64,000 bases of DNA from Osedax fenrisi (taxonomy: Eukaryota > Annelida > Polychaeta > Sabellida > Siboglinidae), in assembly GCA_964019155.1 (NCBI GenBank), contig OZ025242.1:22430343-22494342 (forward strand). Reading direction: 5' to 3'. A program made the position numbers and the translations under genes. Below the pieces are notes generated by a model. That model was not told the origin of the DNA. It saw only the letters and a program-made list of their open reading frames with translations, and did no database searches. Below are positions 28,158 through 38,774 of the stretch, one piece after another. The number at the start of each line of letters is the position of its first letter. Position 1 is the first letter of the stretch.

Positions 28158-28422
28158 AAACTAAAACAAGTTATTTAACGGATGTTTGTTAATATTTATA
28201 ATTCATAATAATTGAATTGAACATTATAAATTCGTCAAACTTGACAGACTTTCTGATTTTGTTTGACGGTTCTATACAATTAGTTCTTTCATTTTTATTT
28301 CTATTTCAATATACAAATTTGTATTTCTTTTCAAATCATTATTCTTAGCAAGACATCAACTTCTGATAAGTTTAATTATTTAATTATAGCTATTCAATTT
28401 CATAAATCTCTTAACCAAAAAT

Positions 28423-28460
<38 letters not shown>

Positions 28461-28611
28461 CCAGCTAATATAAATTGGTAGTCAGTTATAAATTATGATA
28501 ATTGATGTTGTTATACTGCAGTAATGACTACTAATTTCCAATAGTTTAGATATAGCAATCTTGTAATAGGATTGCAATTCACATTTTTTGTATAAAACTG
28601 AAAAAAATATA
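27919..28611. other. AT-rich spacer with (ACT)n
   Basis: Contains an ACT/CTA trinucleotide run at about 28104-28156 (about 17 units) and (TA)n at 28428-28454. No gene. Confidence 0.7.
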
Positions 28612-29114
28612 GAGGAAAAGAGTGAGAGTGAGGGAACTTGAACCACTTTTTACATGTATGACAATAATTCAAATTTAAATATTACTATATACAAAATATT
28701 ATATTATTAGTATAGTATTATATATTACATTGATTTTAAGATAAAAAAAACGGAAAAAAATTCTAAATTAATAAATAATTAAGATTATAAAAAAAAATTA
28801 TAAGTGGTTCAAGTTACCCCATTTGTGGGGTAACTTGAACCACCATAAAATAATATTAAACTAGGTCTTAAAAATTAAGTATGTATATGTTTAATATTAT
28901 AGTTATATATAGTACTGGTTTAAATATATAATATGATTATTTTATGGTAATTGTTATAATAATAATGAAATATTTAGATAATGAAAACAAATATTATATT
29001 AAATTTAATTTAATTAAAACAAAAAAAAATATTATATTAAATAAAATTGTATTAACACAAATTAAAATCTGATAAATCGATATCAAAATGAACAACATTA
29101 TTCAAACGTTTAGT

Positions 29115-31047
29115 CTATTCCGTCGGTTCTGGGAGTATCATAATAATATCAATTAACTTTACGATTTCTATATCTTCAATTGTAGGTAAAACAAACCCCC
29201 CAGTAAATTTGATTGATTTTCGATAAAATTTACATATTAATTCGGTTGAATTTATATTTATAATTTTAACGATATAATAAAAGATACCATTTTTAACAAT
29301 CAAATGGCCTCCTATGATATATTCAGTTTGTTTAGTCTGTATTTGTTGATTATTGTATGGTTTAGATGGAGGAGAAAGTGTAAGTTTTTTTGCGCATTTA
29401 AATTTTTTTTTTCGTTTTTTATTATCGGTTAATTCTCTTAATGGTAGAGGTCTAATCGTAGTAAATTCGAAAGGAGATTTTCTCTTTTTTGAACTACTTG
29501 AAGTTGAAACTGATGGAGTTGATATTGATGGTGTTGAAGTTGAAACTGATGGAGTTGATGTTGATGGTGTTGAAGTTAAAACTGATGGAGTTGATGTTGA
29601 TGGTGTTGAAGTTGAAACTGATGGAGTTGATGTTGATGGTGTTGAAGTTGAAACTGATGGAGTTGATGTTGATGGTGTTGACGTTTAAACTGATGGAGTG
29701 GCAGTTATTGAGATTGGGGTAGTTGAAGCGATAAATATACTTGCTGGTAAAAATGCATCGTCACTGAATATCTGCGAGTTTATTGGCATAATTCCTGATT
29801 TTTTGAAGCCTGATGTTATGTTTCTATAAGACATAGATTTATAGAATTCTATTGTGAAGCATGCAGGAAGGTCATACATTGTTGCTCTTTTTCCAGGATT
29901 TGAAATGTTACATTCGTTTAATGCAGTTTTATAGTAGGATTTTAAAGGTCCATAGATACTAATATCTAATGGTTGTAGTCGATGGGAACAATGTGGAGGA
30001 AATGTAATTAAAATAAGTCCATTAGATGTAGCTAAATCAATAACCATTGTGGAAAGGTGTGATTCATGATTATCTTAAAAAACAAGCTCTATTATTCATC
30101 GAACAACCAATATGTTTAATAAAATTCTTCAGCACTTTAACGAATAATTCATTATTCATCCAACCGGAAGATGATGCAAGATCAAGAATTCCAGATGGGG
30201 CTTCTTTTATCATAAAATCTTTATAATTTACTCGCGGAAATATTAGTGCAGATGGTAATTTTCTTCCAGATGCATTTATACAACAGCAGGCAGTTACCAA
30301 TATACCTCGTTCTGATGCGGCCGTTATTCCTACCTACTTCACTCCTTTTTCAGCAATTATAAGACCTGTATTATGGACTGTAGTTATTCCTGTCTCGTCT
30401 AAATTATAGATGTTCTCGGGAGTAAATTTGTGTTTTTGTTGCGATAAACACCATATAGGATAGCTATCATACCTATCATACCTATCATACCTATCAAAGA
30501 CTGCTTCACTGCAAACTTGTTGAAGCCTTGAGCTCTTGCTATACTTGTCAGTTCTGGCTTTCTAATTGATAGTGATGTATGCCGTTTCATAAAACCTGAA
30601 AGCCAATCTTTACCTGCCATATTATTAACCGTCCAACTTTCTGGGTGCTCGATTTTATTTTTGAATACGTGTTCATAAACTAATTTACGCGCTGATGTGT
30701 AACTTAACCCGTAAAACATCTTTGAACATTTCAGTAGGTATTCTTCATGGTCAGCTTCATCTTCAGCATTACAAATCTGTATAATAGTTTTAATTAGTAA
30801 TATGTTTCAATAATTAATTAGTATTTACCTTTTTCTTATCAAACTTTTGTTCAAAAGATTCATTTAAAGCCAATTCTTTATTCTGAATGATGTTTATATA
30901 TCGTCCTAGAGTAGTTCGATTAACACCGTGCATGGTAGCTGCCTCCCGTATAGACTTTTTATGTTATATTACTTCTGTGCATGCCCGCTTTAGTTGCTCT
31001 CCATCAGAACTACTCCGATTAGTCTTACAGACATATTTTCTAGGCAT
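29115..31047 (-). pseudogene. Pogo/Jerky-like DDE transposase, broken
   Basis: ATG at 31047-31045. The N-terminus MPRKYVCKTN leads into a psq-type helix-turn-helix (REAATMHGVNRTTLGRYIN) interrupted by an in-frame TAA. A 51-bp GT..AG intron (about 30782-30832) follows KFDKKK, then ICNAEDEADHEEYLLKCSKM and the CENPB-type segment (GKDWLSGFMKRHTSLSIRKP). A GGTATGATA-type triplication inserts an IGMIGMIGM stretch with a frame change. The catalytic segments are all recognisable: first Asp in NLDETG, second in DNHESH, third in HRLQPLDISIYGP. TAG and TAA stops and frameshifts separate them. The C-terminus has a Thr/Ser/Pro-rich 36-bp-repeat linker (one stop), a basic segment and a small β-rich tail ending LPEPTE, as in many pogo-type transposases. 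Activity is not possible as it stands. Confidence 0.92.
29500..29697. repeat. 36-bp tandem repeat in transposase linker
   Basis: About 5.5 units of GAAGTTGAAACTGATGGAGT plus 16 bp. Read on the transposase strand it gives TPS/STS-rich 12-residue repeats, so it expanded in frame inside the transposase linker. The + strand acidic frame (VETDGVDVDGVE) is a shadow. Confidence 0.93.
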
Positions 31048-31663
31048 CTATAATATAATTTATAATATAATAATTTAATAATATTATTTAATAATAATTG
31101 AATTATTGATTATATAAAATTATATTAATTTATAATATATAATAATTATTAATTTAATAATTATTTATTGTTAAAATTTAATTATTATAATAGTTTACTT
31201 TTTAATTTTGGTCGTTTATGGGTAACTTGAACCGGATCAAGTTACCCCATTTTAGCATGTTCAAGTTACCTCATTTACATATTTTATTTTATTATATATT
31301 TTAAATAATTAATAAGAATAATTTTTAAATTATTTTATATTGTTTATATCCTTAAATATAAACTTATCTATAATATTAATATGTTATAAGTATTAAGAAT
31401 ATAATCAAATTAAATATAATACATTAATTTAATAGTATATATTTACCTTTTCTTGTGAAAAACTATAAATTTAAATATAAAATCAATTAAATATATTTAT
31501 AATAAAAAAAATTATTTGTTGTATTTATCCTTTAGTATTTGTTGTATTTATATTTACAATATAAATATCCTGTATTTATTTCATAATCTTTGATTAAGGG
31601 GAAGTGTTGATATTGGAGGTGGTTCAAGTTACCCGCCGGCTCAAGTTCCCTCACTCTCCCCTA

Positions 31664-32039
31664 CTCTATTAAAGTAAGTATTTATTAAAGCACATATTTA
31701 ACATGTAGTTTCATATACATTTTTTTGTTATAAAAATCATACAAATTCATTATTTTTATAAATATTTTATAATCTTATACAATCAAGTATAATTTATTTA
31801 TCTCTTCCGATAGAGATTATTATTTATTCTTAATTGAACTCCACTTTTTTGCACTGTCATCACGCTTGTTCCATCACCACATTGTCTAATTAATATATTC
31901 ACTAATTGTTGACACATTCATTTGTTATATCGTTGGTAATGTACAATTGGCATGTAAATGTATTATATTAGCTATGAATCATAGCCTATGATGATCACAT
32001 TCGATTACAACGTAGAGCTGTTCGCATCTTATTTAAGAT
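31664..32039. other. AT-rich, nothing recognised
   Basis: AT-rich spacer between the pogo-like element and a LINE fragment. No ORF or repeat recognised. Confidence 0.5.
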
Positions 32040-32387
32040 AAATCGTAATGATATAATCAATCTATACATTCAATAATGGCGACTCTCGGGTGGTTGAAGT
32101 TTCGAGATATATGCAGGTTTCGTCTTCTTTGCATTACTCACAAGGCTATATATATGGGAGTTCCGTCGTACCTATCGAAGGGACTCATAATTCGATCAAC
32201 TACGCATCCGAGTCGAAAATGTGAGATGATGAAACTCTATGTACCGCTTGTCTCATCTATATATGCAGATGCTGCTTTCACTGTTGCTGCTCCGAAGTAC
32301 TGGAACAGTTTTCCAGATGAATTACTGACCCTATCATATTTTATTACTTTTAAATGTCTACTATATTCATATATGTTATCATTATAA
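32040..32387 (+). pseudogene. LINE ORF2 C-terminal fragment
   Basis: The frame translates to LGWLKFRDICRFRLLCITHK, SRKCEMMKLYVP and APKYWNSFPDELLTLSYFIT. This is the terminal part of an ORF2 of the same family as 62578-63192 (shared LGWL.F..IC, RLLCITHK, SSRKC, K.WN..P). It is 5'-truncated, with the upstream segment (KINRNDI) disrupted, and is followed by an A/T-rich 3' region to about 32520. No reverse transcriptase core remains. Confidence 0.8.
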
Positions 32388-32587
32388 TTTCTTCTTTTTA
32401 AATTTATTTATTATTATTTATTATTATCACCTATTCGTGTAATTATTTATTTGTTTTATTATTTCAACTTAACGCATATAAACGTCCATCATTTTCAACT
32501 CAGTCAATAAACCTTTCTATTAAAATGTATGGTATTAGAGGTAGGGCTATAATATAGCGCTAAAATTAATAACATCTTATTTATAAG

Positions 32588-33260
32588 ACTGTCTTCAATT
32601 TGTTAGATATAATATTGACTCATATTATAATTATATAAAATGTGGTGTAACACAGGGATCTGTACTCGGTCCGTTATTATTTATTTTATATATTAATTAC
32701 CTTACGAATATATCAGATAATTTTAAATCAGTTTTATTTGCAGATGATACAACTTTAATTTTTTCAAATACGTCTATTTTAGAATTAAAAAACAATATTC
32801 AATTTAATATTAACAAACTATACAATTGGTTGAATGTAAATAAATTGTCACTTAATATTAGTAAGACGAATGTATTATTATTTAATATAAGAAATAAAAA
32901 TAGAAATATTAATCTGGATTTGAATATTAATAACATTAATGTTAAACAAGTCAGTGAAATTAAATTCGTATGTGTTATTATAGATTGTAAATTGAATTTG
33001 AAATTGCAACTCAATTATGTTTCAAGTAAACTTTCTAGAACAATTACAATTTTATACAAAGTTAAAAATAAATTAAATATGAAATCTTTAATTTTATTAT
33101 ATAATTCTTTATTTTTATCACATCTTAATTATTGTTCAAATATTTGGGGAAATACCTTCAAATCCAGTTTAAAATAGTTTCATTTGACAAAAAAGAGCAA
33201 TACAATGTATTTGTAATAATTATTCTATGTATAAAAATGTTATACTATTTCTAATTCTCT
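32588..33260 (+). pseudogene. LINE reverse transcriptase fragment
   Basis: The conserved block GVTQGSVLGPLLFILYIN is followed by VLFADDTTLIFSN (catalytic ADD), LNVNKLSLNISKTNVL and a thumb region ending in LLYNSLFLSHLNYCSNIWGN. These are motifs of Jockey/CR1-group LINEs. Both ends are missing: no endonuclease or first RT aspartate, and the frame breaks after about 33177. It is a different family from the fragment just upstream, so the two are separate insertions. Confidence 0.87.
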
Positions 33261-33835
33261 TAAATTTAACGATATTGTAAAAATGAATAGTAGGCTATAA
33301 ATAGTAACCTATAAAAATGAATAGTAACCTATAATACTGTTATCAGTAAAAAATAGTCATACAAAAATCTACCTAGAATACTTTATATCTATTTCCAATG
33401 AAAGTCGATAAATGTGTATCAACTTGGAGATTTGGGGAGTATATATCCAATGCTTTAAGAAATTACTTACGCCAAGAGTAAGGATATATATCCTGGATAG
33501 AAATTTTATTTTATAATCTAATATTTTATTTAATATTATTTTAATTTTATACATGATTTTTTTACGATCGTTATTACATAATCGATATATTTGCATAAAT
33601 ATATTGTTTTATGATTTATGGTCAGTTGATTGCATAGCCATGTGTATATTTATATTTTTGTATTAAAATATGTTATCGTCTGTATATAGTAATACATATA
33701 TATATATATATATATTTCGTTTTGTATTTTATAGTCAATTTCGTATCATTTATTTATCTATAAAAGTAACGCCTCTCGTTGAGATCTACACACTATTGGT
33801 TCTGCGTCTCACCGGGTTGATACATATTTTTATTG

Positions 33836-33870
<35 letters not shown>

Positions 33871-33946
33871 TTATGTTGTTATATTCAACATATCTTTGTT
33901 TATAAAAGTATATAAGAACAATATTCACAATGTTACATATTTATTA

Positions 33947-34017
<71 letters not shown>

Positions 34018-34279
34018 TAATATATACACATATATATATATAATATCTAAATTATATATATATATATATAGTTATAATTATATTAAATCATCTATACGTA
34101 ATCTCTACACGTGTAATAAGCGATGGATCGATGGGGCATTTGTTCACATTGATTCATCACCGCGAGAGCAGCTATATTCGCAGATCGTGCAGATGCCTGT
34201 TGAATAACATTTTGTAAAGATTTTATATAAAGAGATTTGTCATACTATCTACTTTAATATTTATAGATGAATATATATA

Positions 34280-34310
<31 letters not shown>
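33261..34310. other. AT-rich region with long (TA)n
   Basis: Contains (TA)n at about 33950-34010 extending in broken form to 34076, an ATT run at 33841-33865, and (TA)n at 34265-34310. Two GC-richer patches (33763-33830, ending in a good donor GTAAGTATT, and 34105-34207, frame KRWIDGAFVHIDSSPREQLY) look mildly coding, but I cannot join or identify them. Confidence 0.5.
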
Positions 34311-34314
<4 letters not shown>

Positions 34315-34597
34315 ATTTTTATTTGGTGGAGTCCTTTCATCCCATCCAGGAACTTAGATGAAGTTTTCACTTATAACCTTATATGGCTCTAATGTCCCTT
34401 CGAAGCCGCTCTCATGTTAAGGCATCCATGGTTTTAACGAGAGCCGATCATTTATTTATACACAATTATATAAGATAACTTCTAAATAATATTTTAAGAC
34501 CAATTTTATAAAATTAATTAATGGTCCGGATGAGGGTCGAACCCGTGTCTTACTGCTTGTGTGTCTGACGCCTTAGCCATTTAGCCACACAGGCAGT
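34311..34597 (-). mobile_element. tRNA-headed SINE, copy 2 (inverted)
   Basis: Reverse complement of the SINE at 25822, with a few substitutions: A-box region TGGCTAAATGG (degraded) and B box GGTTCGACCC (intact). The body and AATAACAAT tail are the same. The two copies face opposite ways and bracket the pogo-like transposon and two LINE fragments. Confidence 0.93.
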
Positions 34598-34608
34598 TAT
34601 TAAATATC

Positions 34609-34639
<31 letters not shown>

Positions 34640-34679
34640 GGATATTTATATATAGTAGGTTACCTCCCAGTAATTAAAG

Positions 34680-35140
34680 TAAACAATGATAGTGGTTAGA
34701 ATATAGTTTGATCATCATCATGATTTGTGATTAACTGATCACAATACAATTACAATCATATTACAATCATTGATAAGCAACTATGCTTTGATTACGAACT
34801 ACACTTCTAAATCATTGATTTTAATACGATTGTAATAAATGATTGTTAACTGATCACTAACATTGATTCACAATCAGATGGTAATCATTGATTGTAATAC
34901 GATTATAATCAATGATTGTTAACTGATTACTAACATAGATTCACGATAAGTTGGTTATCATTGATTGTAATACGATTGTAATCGAATCAAAATCTGTGAT
35001 CGTAATCAATACATCGCCACATGCTTGATATATGATTACTTGTTGGATTGTAATCTGATTACGATCTTTGATTATTCACTTACTGAGCTACTCCATTCAA
35101 AATACAATCATACCTATTAAAATACGAGTAACGATTACTA
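34680..35140. repeat. ~73-bp degenerate tandem repeat
   Basis: About three units containing GATTGTTAACTGATCACTAA, TTGATTCAC and AATCATTGATTGTAATACGA, with a 73-bp spacing between the starts at 34841 and 34914. They are rich in CAATCA/TGATTG in both orientations, as in the sub-terminal regions of some DNA transposons. No ends found. Confidence 0.75.
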
Positions 35141-35660
35141 ACGATATGCAATCTACTTCCGGCAAGTGTCGTAGGTGTCATGTCACTTATCTTCAGATAT
35201 AGATTTGTGTATCGTCCTCGAACTATTTGTATTTTCGGTTTCTCGGTATAATTCGGAATTCCTTTGGAATTCCTATTATATAAGTGTTTAATTTTAATAC
35301 ATATTTAACTACAAATATATATATATATATATATATATCCAACTTGTATAATACTATGTTATATAAGTAGACTATATTTATGAATGTGCTTATAAAAATT
35401 AAGTCATTTATTTCATATTTTTATCACACTTTTATCACATATTATAAAATCTCACAAGTATAGAGAATATATAATAATTAAATTATTTTTTTATAAATAT
35501 ACTATATATAGTCACGTTCGTGTATGCGTGTGTATGTATGTGTGTATGTGTACCTGTGTGTGCGTACATGAATATAACGTAAATAGGTTTTGCTATATAT
35601 ATTTTGAATACAACATTTATTTTCTAAAATGACTACTACTTTCCAGCAGCCATACTACAT
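35141..35660. other. AT-rich, nothing recognised
   Basis: Includes (TA)n at 35316-35338 and a TG/TATG-rich patch at 35515-35570. No gene. Confidence 0.5.
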
Positions 35661-36450
35661 AGTTAACAACATCCGATTCCTATAGGTATCCTTATAGGTA
35701 TCCTACGACGATTTTATTATAGGAATCGGATTCAAATTCGAGAACCAATTCCTGTAAAGTTTTTTTAGAAAACGGTTTATATAAACGATTCCTACATTTT
35801 ATCGTGCAGGAATCGATTATCGATTCCATAACTAATTAGTGAAAATCTGTTTAATTATCGGTTATTTATGTAAGTATTACTTAAGTTATATGTATTTTTT
35901 AAATATAGAATAAAACAGTATACATTTTAATTATTTTAATATATTGATTTCATTTTTATCTATGATATATACTGATTTTTATAAATAAAATATTATTTTA
36001 AAAACTAAAATTATTTAAGTAATCCTATGTATTTTTCTAAATTAATTTATAATATTAATTTGATAATTATCATAATCTCATTTAAGTGACAAATTGAACT
36101 ACAATTTTAATCATAATTATATTAAAATATAACAATTGGAAATCATGTTGAACTAATTTCTCAATATTGAATATATATATATATAGCAATTGAATATTGT
36201 TTAAATATTGTATTAAATATTATAATGTTATTATTATTGAATTACGTTTTAAATCTAAATTAAATGAAATTATATAATACATTATAATATATGAGTTAAT
36301 ACGATTTAATACGATTTGAAACGATATTCATATTTATAATAACAATAAATTTTAAATCTAAACTTACGTTCAAATTAGATCAACAACTTAAGTTAAACCG
36401 ATTATTATAGTAATAGTTTAGGGATCGGTTTAAAATAAACCCCCAGCAAA
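35661..36450. repeat. Interspersed repeat sharing a core with 21776-22020
   Basis: Begins with repeated GGAATCG/CGATTCC motifs (35670-35830) and ends near TAGTTTAGGGATCGGTTTAA (36415-36435). The middle (35875-36240) is clearly similar to 21776-22020 (shared TTAATTATTTTAATATATTG and AAGTAATCCTATGTATTTTT). Its end resembles 52964-53010 (ATAGTTTAGGAATCG). It looks like a non-autonomous element, but I cannot set the boundaries. Confidence 0.6.
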
Positions 36451-36712
36451 TAATAATAGCAGATTGAAATACTTTTTAAATCAGTAATAAATGTTAATAC
36501 AGATTTAAATAATTATTAATACAGATTTATCTATATATATATATCCTATATGTGGAGATTATTAAATCAGAATTAAATCAGGCTTTGACACTTAATTATT
36601 AAATCAGTAGACATATGTTTTACAAACGTTTTAAGTATAACATTTATTAATATACATTATTGAAATTATTCACATTTAAAATATTTTAAAACATATATTC
36701 ATATATCCGCAG
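36451..36712. other. Repeat-derived AT-rich segment
   Basis: Contains repeated AAATCAG/TTAAATCAGTAATAAAT motifs also found at 52610-52950. No gene. Confidence 0.5.
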
Positions 36713-37199
36713 CATCGATATAAAGAAAGTGGATAAGCAATTGACGCACGCAATGCATGTAAAAGATAGACACATGAATGAAACTTTTATCGATAAATTA
36801 ACAAAATGGTATCAGTGATTTTGATTGGATATTAGTCATATTATATATGTCAAATATTAAAACAGTAGTCTTTTCGTCGAAATAGATTAAAGTGACTTAT
36901 ATCTATATCGATGGATTTAAATTATAAATATCAATAAAATCAATAAAATAATAGTATAACTTCAATTTAAATACACAAAATTACGAGGAATGTTGATATT
37001 ATGTATTTTAAATATATAATTTTATTTTTAGTATAGATAGTACATTAAAATTTGTAGTGATTATCAATATATATATGATAAATACATATTATTATAAATA
37101 AAAAGTTGTGGGCCAGATAGTGGGTTTCGACTGCAGCGCTCGTAGCGGATAGTGCCATACACTACATTCAATTGCTTATACACTTTATTTATATCGATG
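36713..37199 (+). mobile_element. CATCGATATAAAG-family TIR element, copy 2 (reference)
   Basis: 487 bp, ends CATCGATATAAAGAAAGTGG and, reverse complemented, CATCGATATAAATAAAGTGT; both continue ATAAGCAATTGA. It is flanked by a perfect 8-bp direct repeat ATCCGCAG (36705-36712 and 37200-37207). There is no ORF. An 8-bp duplication is typical of hAT-like transposases, though these ends do not look like classic hAT termini. Homologous to copy 1 at 1375-1854 (inverted). Confidence 0.93.
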
Positions 37200-37269
37200 A
37201 TCCGCAGCCGTCCGATATTACATAAATGTACCAGGTGATACACGACACTGGCAAATGTGCGGTGCTTAT

Positions 37270-37348
37270 ATCACGACGATACAATATACAACATTTATCC
37301 ATTACATGGTTCAGTATATACGGTACCATTCAATATATTCTATATATA

Positions 37349-37390
<42 letters not shown>

Positions 37391-37459
37391 ACATAATAGA
37401 CCATTCCGTATACACTGAACCATGTAATGGATAAATGTTGTATATTGTATCGTCGTGAT
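37270..37459. repeat. Long inverted repeat, ~61-bp arms
   Basis: Arms at 37270-37330 and 37398-37459 share TCACGACGATACAATATACA and ATCCATTACATGGTTCAG with few mismatches. The loop of about 67 bp contains (TA)n. The right arm runs directly into the next palindrome. Confidence 0.93.
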
Positions 37460-37557
37460 GAATATCATTTGATATCACACCCCTTATTTATATTGTATGT
37501 AATGCACGTGCTTTACATGCAATATAAATAAGGGGTGTGATATCAAATGATATTCAT
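37458..37557. repeat. 100-bp near-perfect palindrome
   Basis: Arms contain ATGAATATCATTTGATATCA and CACCCCTTATTTATATTG, centred on TGCACGTGC, with only two or three arm mismatches. It could extrude as a cruciform. With the preceding inverted repeat it forms a compact foldback structure of about 290 bp. Confidence 0.94.
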
Positions 37558-38220
37558 TTGATACTAACAATGGGCACCCATAAACGTAAACAAAACATAA
37601 TTAGTAAACACGCGAGTGCCACTGTCGGGTGGATCCTAAAGTCTCTAGATATAAAATAGTACTCTTTTACTAGAAAAAGAACCAAAAGAGGAGAGGCTGT
37701 TGGCACCAGCAAAAAGTAATTTTTAATGACGCATACAGGTATGTTTTTGTCACGTAAGTTATTTACTAATACAATTATAATAAACTTTTAATATATATAT
37801 ATACTCTATGAAATGTATCCAGCGATTAAGGACTATAGGAAACTAATTTCTGGATGCTTTAAAACACAAGCTGACCCAAGCAACCAAACACGTTGCCCGT
37901 CAACGTAAAATATATAACAACGTTCCAATTTTGTATATTTTATAGGTCAAATAAACACTTTGGATATATATCATATATATCATATGATTATTTTATGTAT
38001 TCAATGTATGTTCCAATTTTGTATATTTTATAGGTCAAATAAACACATTGGATATTACAACAGCGATATCTATTGTGCAATATTGTATTTTATAAAATAT
38101 ATGTCTTATCAATAATAATTATTATTAATATAATTCTATATCAATATAATTATATAATATATACATACGCACACATACATACACAAACACATACACACAC
38201 AAGCACATACACACATACAA

Positions 38221-38225
<5 letters not shown>
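37558..38225. other. Spacer with 88-bp-spaced direct repeat
   Basis: GTTCCAATTTTGTATATTTT plus ATAGGTCAAATAAACAC occurs at 37922 and again at 38010. A CA/ACAC-rich stretch begins near 38163. No gene. Confidence 0.7.

Positions 38226-38268
<43 letters not shown>
38226..38268. repeat. (TA)n microsatellite
   Basis: About 20 uninterrupted TA units after an ACAC tract. Confidence 0.95.
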
Positions 38269-38271
<3 letters not shown>

Positions 38272-38723
38272 CTAATAGTGTTAATTTATACACTTATTTC
38301 TGTTTAATATTTCTGTGATTTATTTCACATCCCACATTAAAGTACTAATGCACTAATGAACTAATAATATCATTAGTTTGGAAATATACAATATTATAAA
38401 GGAATATGTAAATAAGATATAATTATGTAAAACAACTATTAATAATATGATTATATATAGTCAAGTATATATACATATATACTTGTTATTAATATATTTT
38501 AATCAACATATATTTATAAAATAATTAAACTATATTAGATAGTTTAGTATTTAATATAATATTATTGAGCAATATATATTAGATATTGTCTAGTTGTTCT
38601 ACTATGTATCTATAAATATAGGCTCATAGCATTAAACGAATGGGATGTACTAAAACGCAGTTGTAATCCAGTTGTAATTTTATAATATGTATTTGTATAT
38701 AATATACTTACTTTTATACTTTA

Positions 38724-38774
<51 letters not shown>

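Larger units (their letters stand above)
28612..31661 (-). mobile_element. Pogo-like DNA transposon, 3.05 kb, decayed
   Basis: The ends share GAGTGAGGGAACTTGA in inverted orientation and appear to be flanked by TA (28610-28611 and 31662-31663). Sub-terminal copies of GGGTAACTTGAACC and its complement lie at about 28834, 31217 and 31239. The element encodes a DDE transposase on the − strand (29115-31047) that carries stops and frameshifts. The outermost left bases (GAGGAAAAGAG) differ from the right (GGGGAGAGTG), so one end is damaged. Confidence 0.85.

Noticed and set aside
29489..29722. + strand acidic repeat frames over 29353-29722
   Set aside because: Shadow of the 36-bp repeat in the − strand transposase linker.
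34105..34207. Coding exon KRWIDGAFVHIDSSPREQLY
   Set aside because: Short, with no clear acceptor and no family; kept only as a remark.
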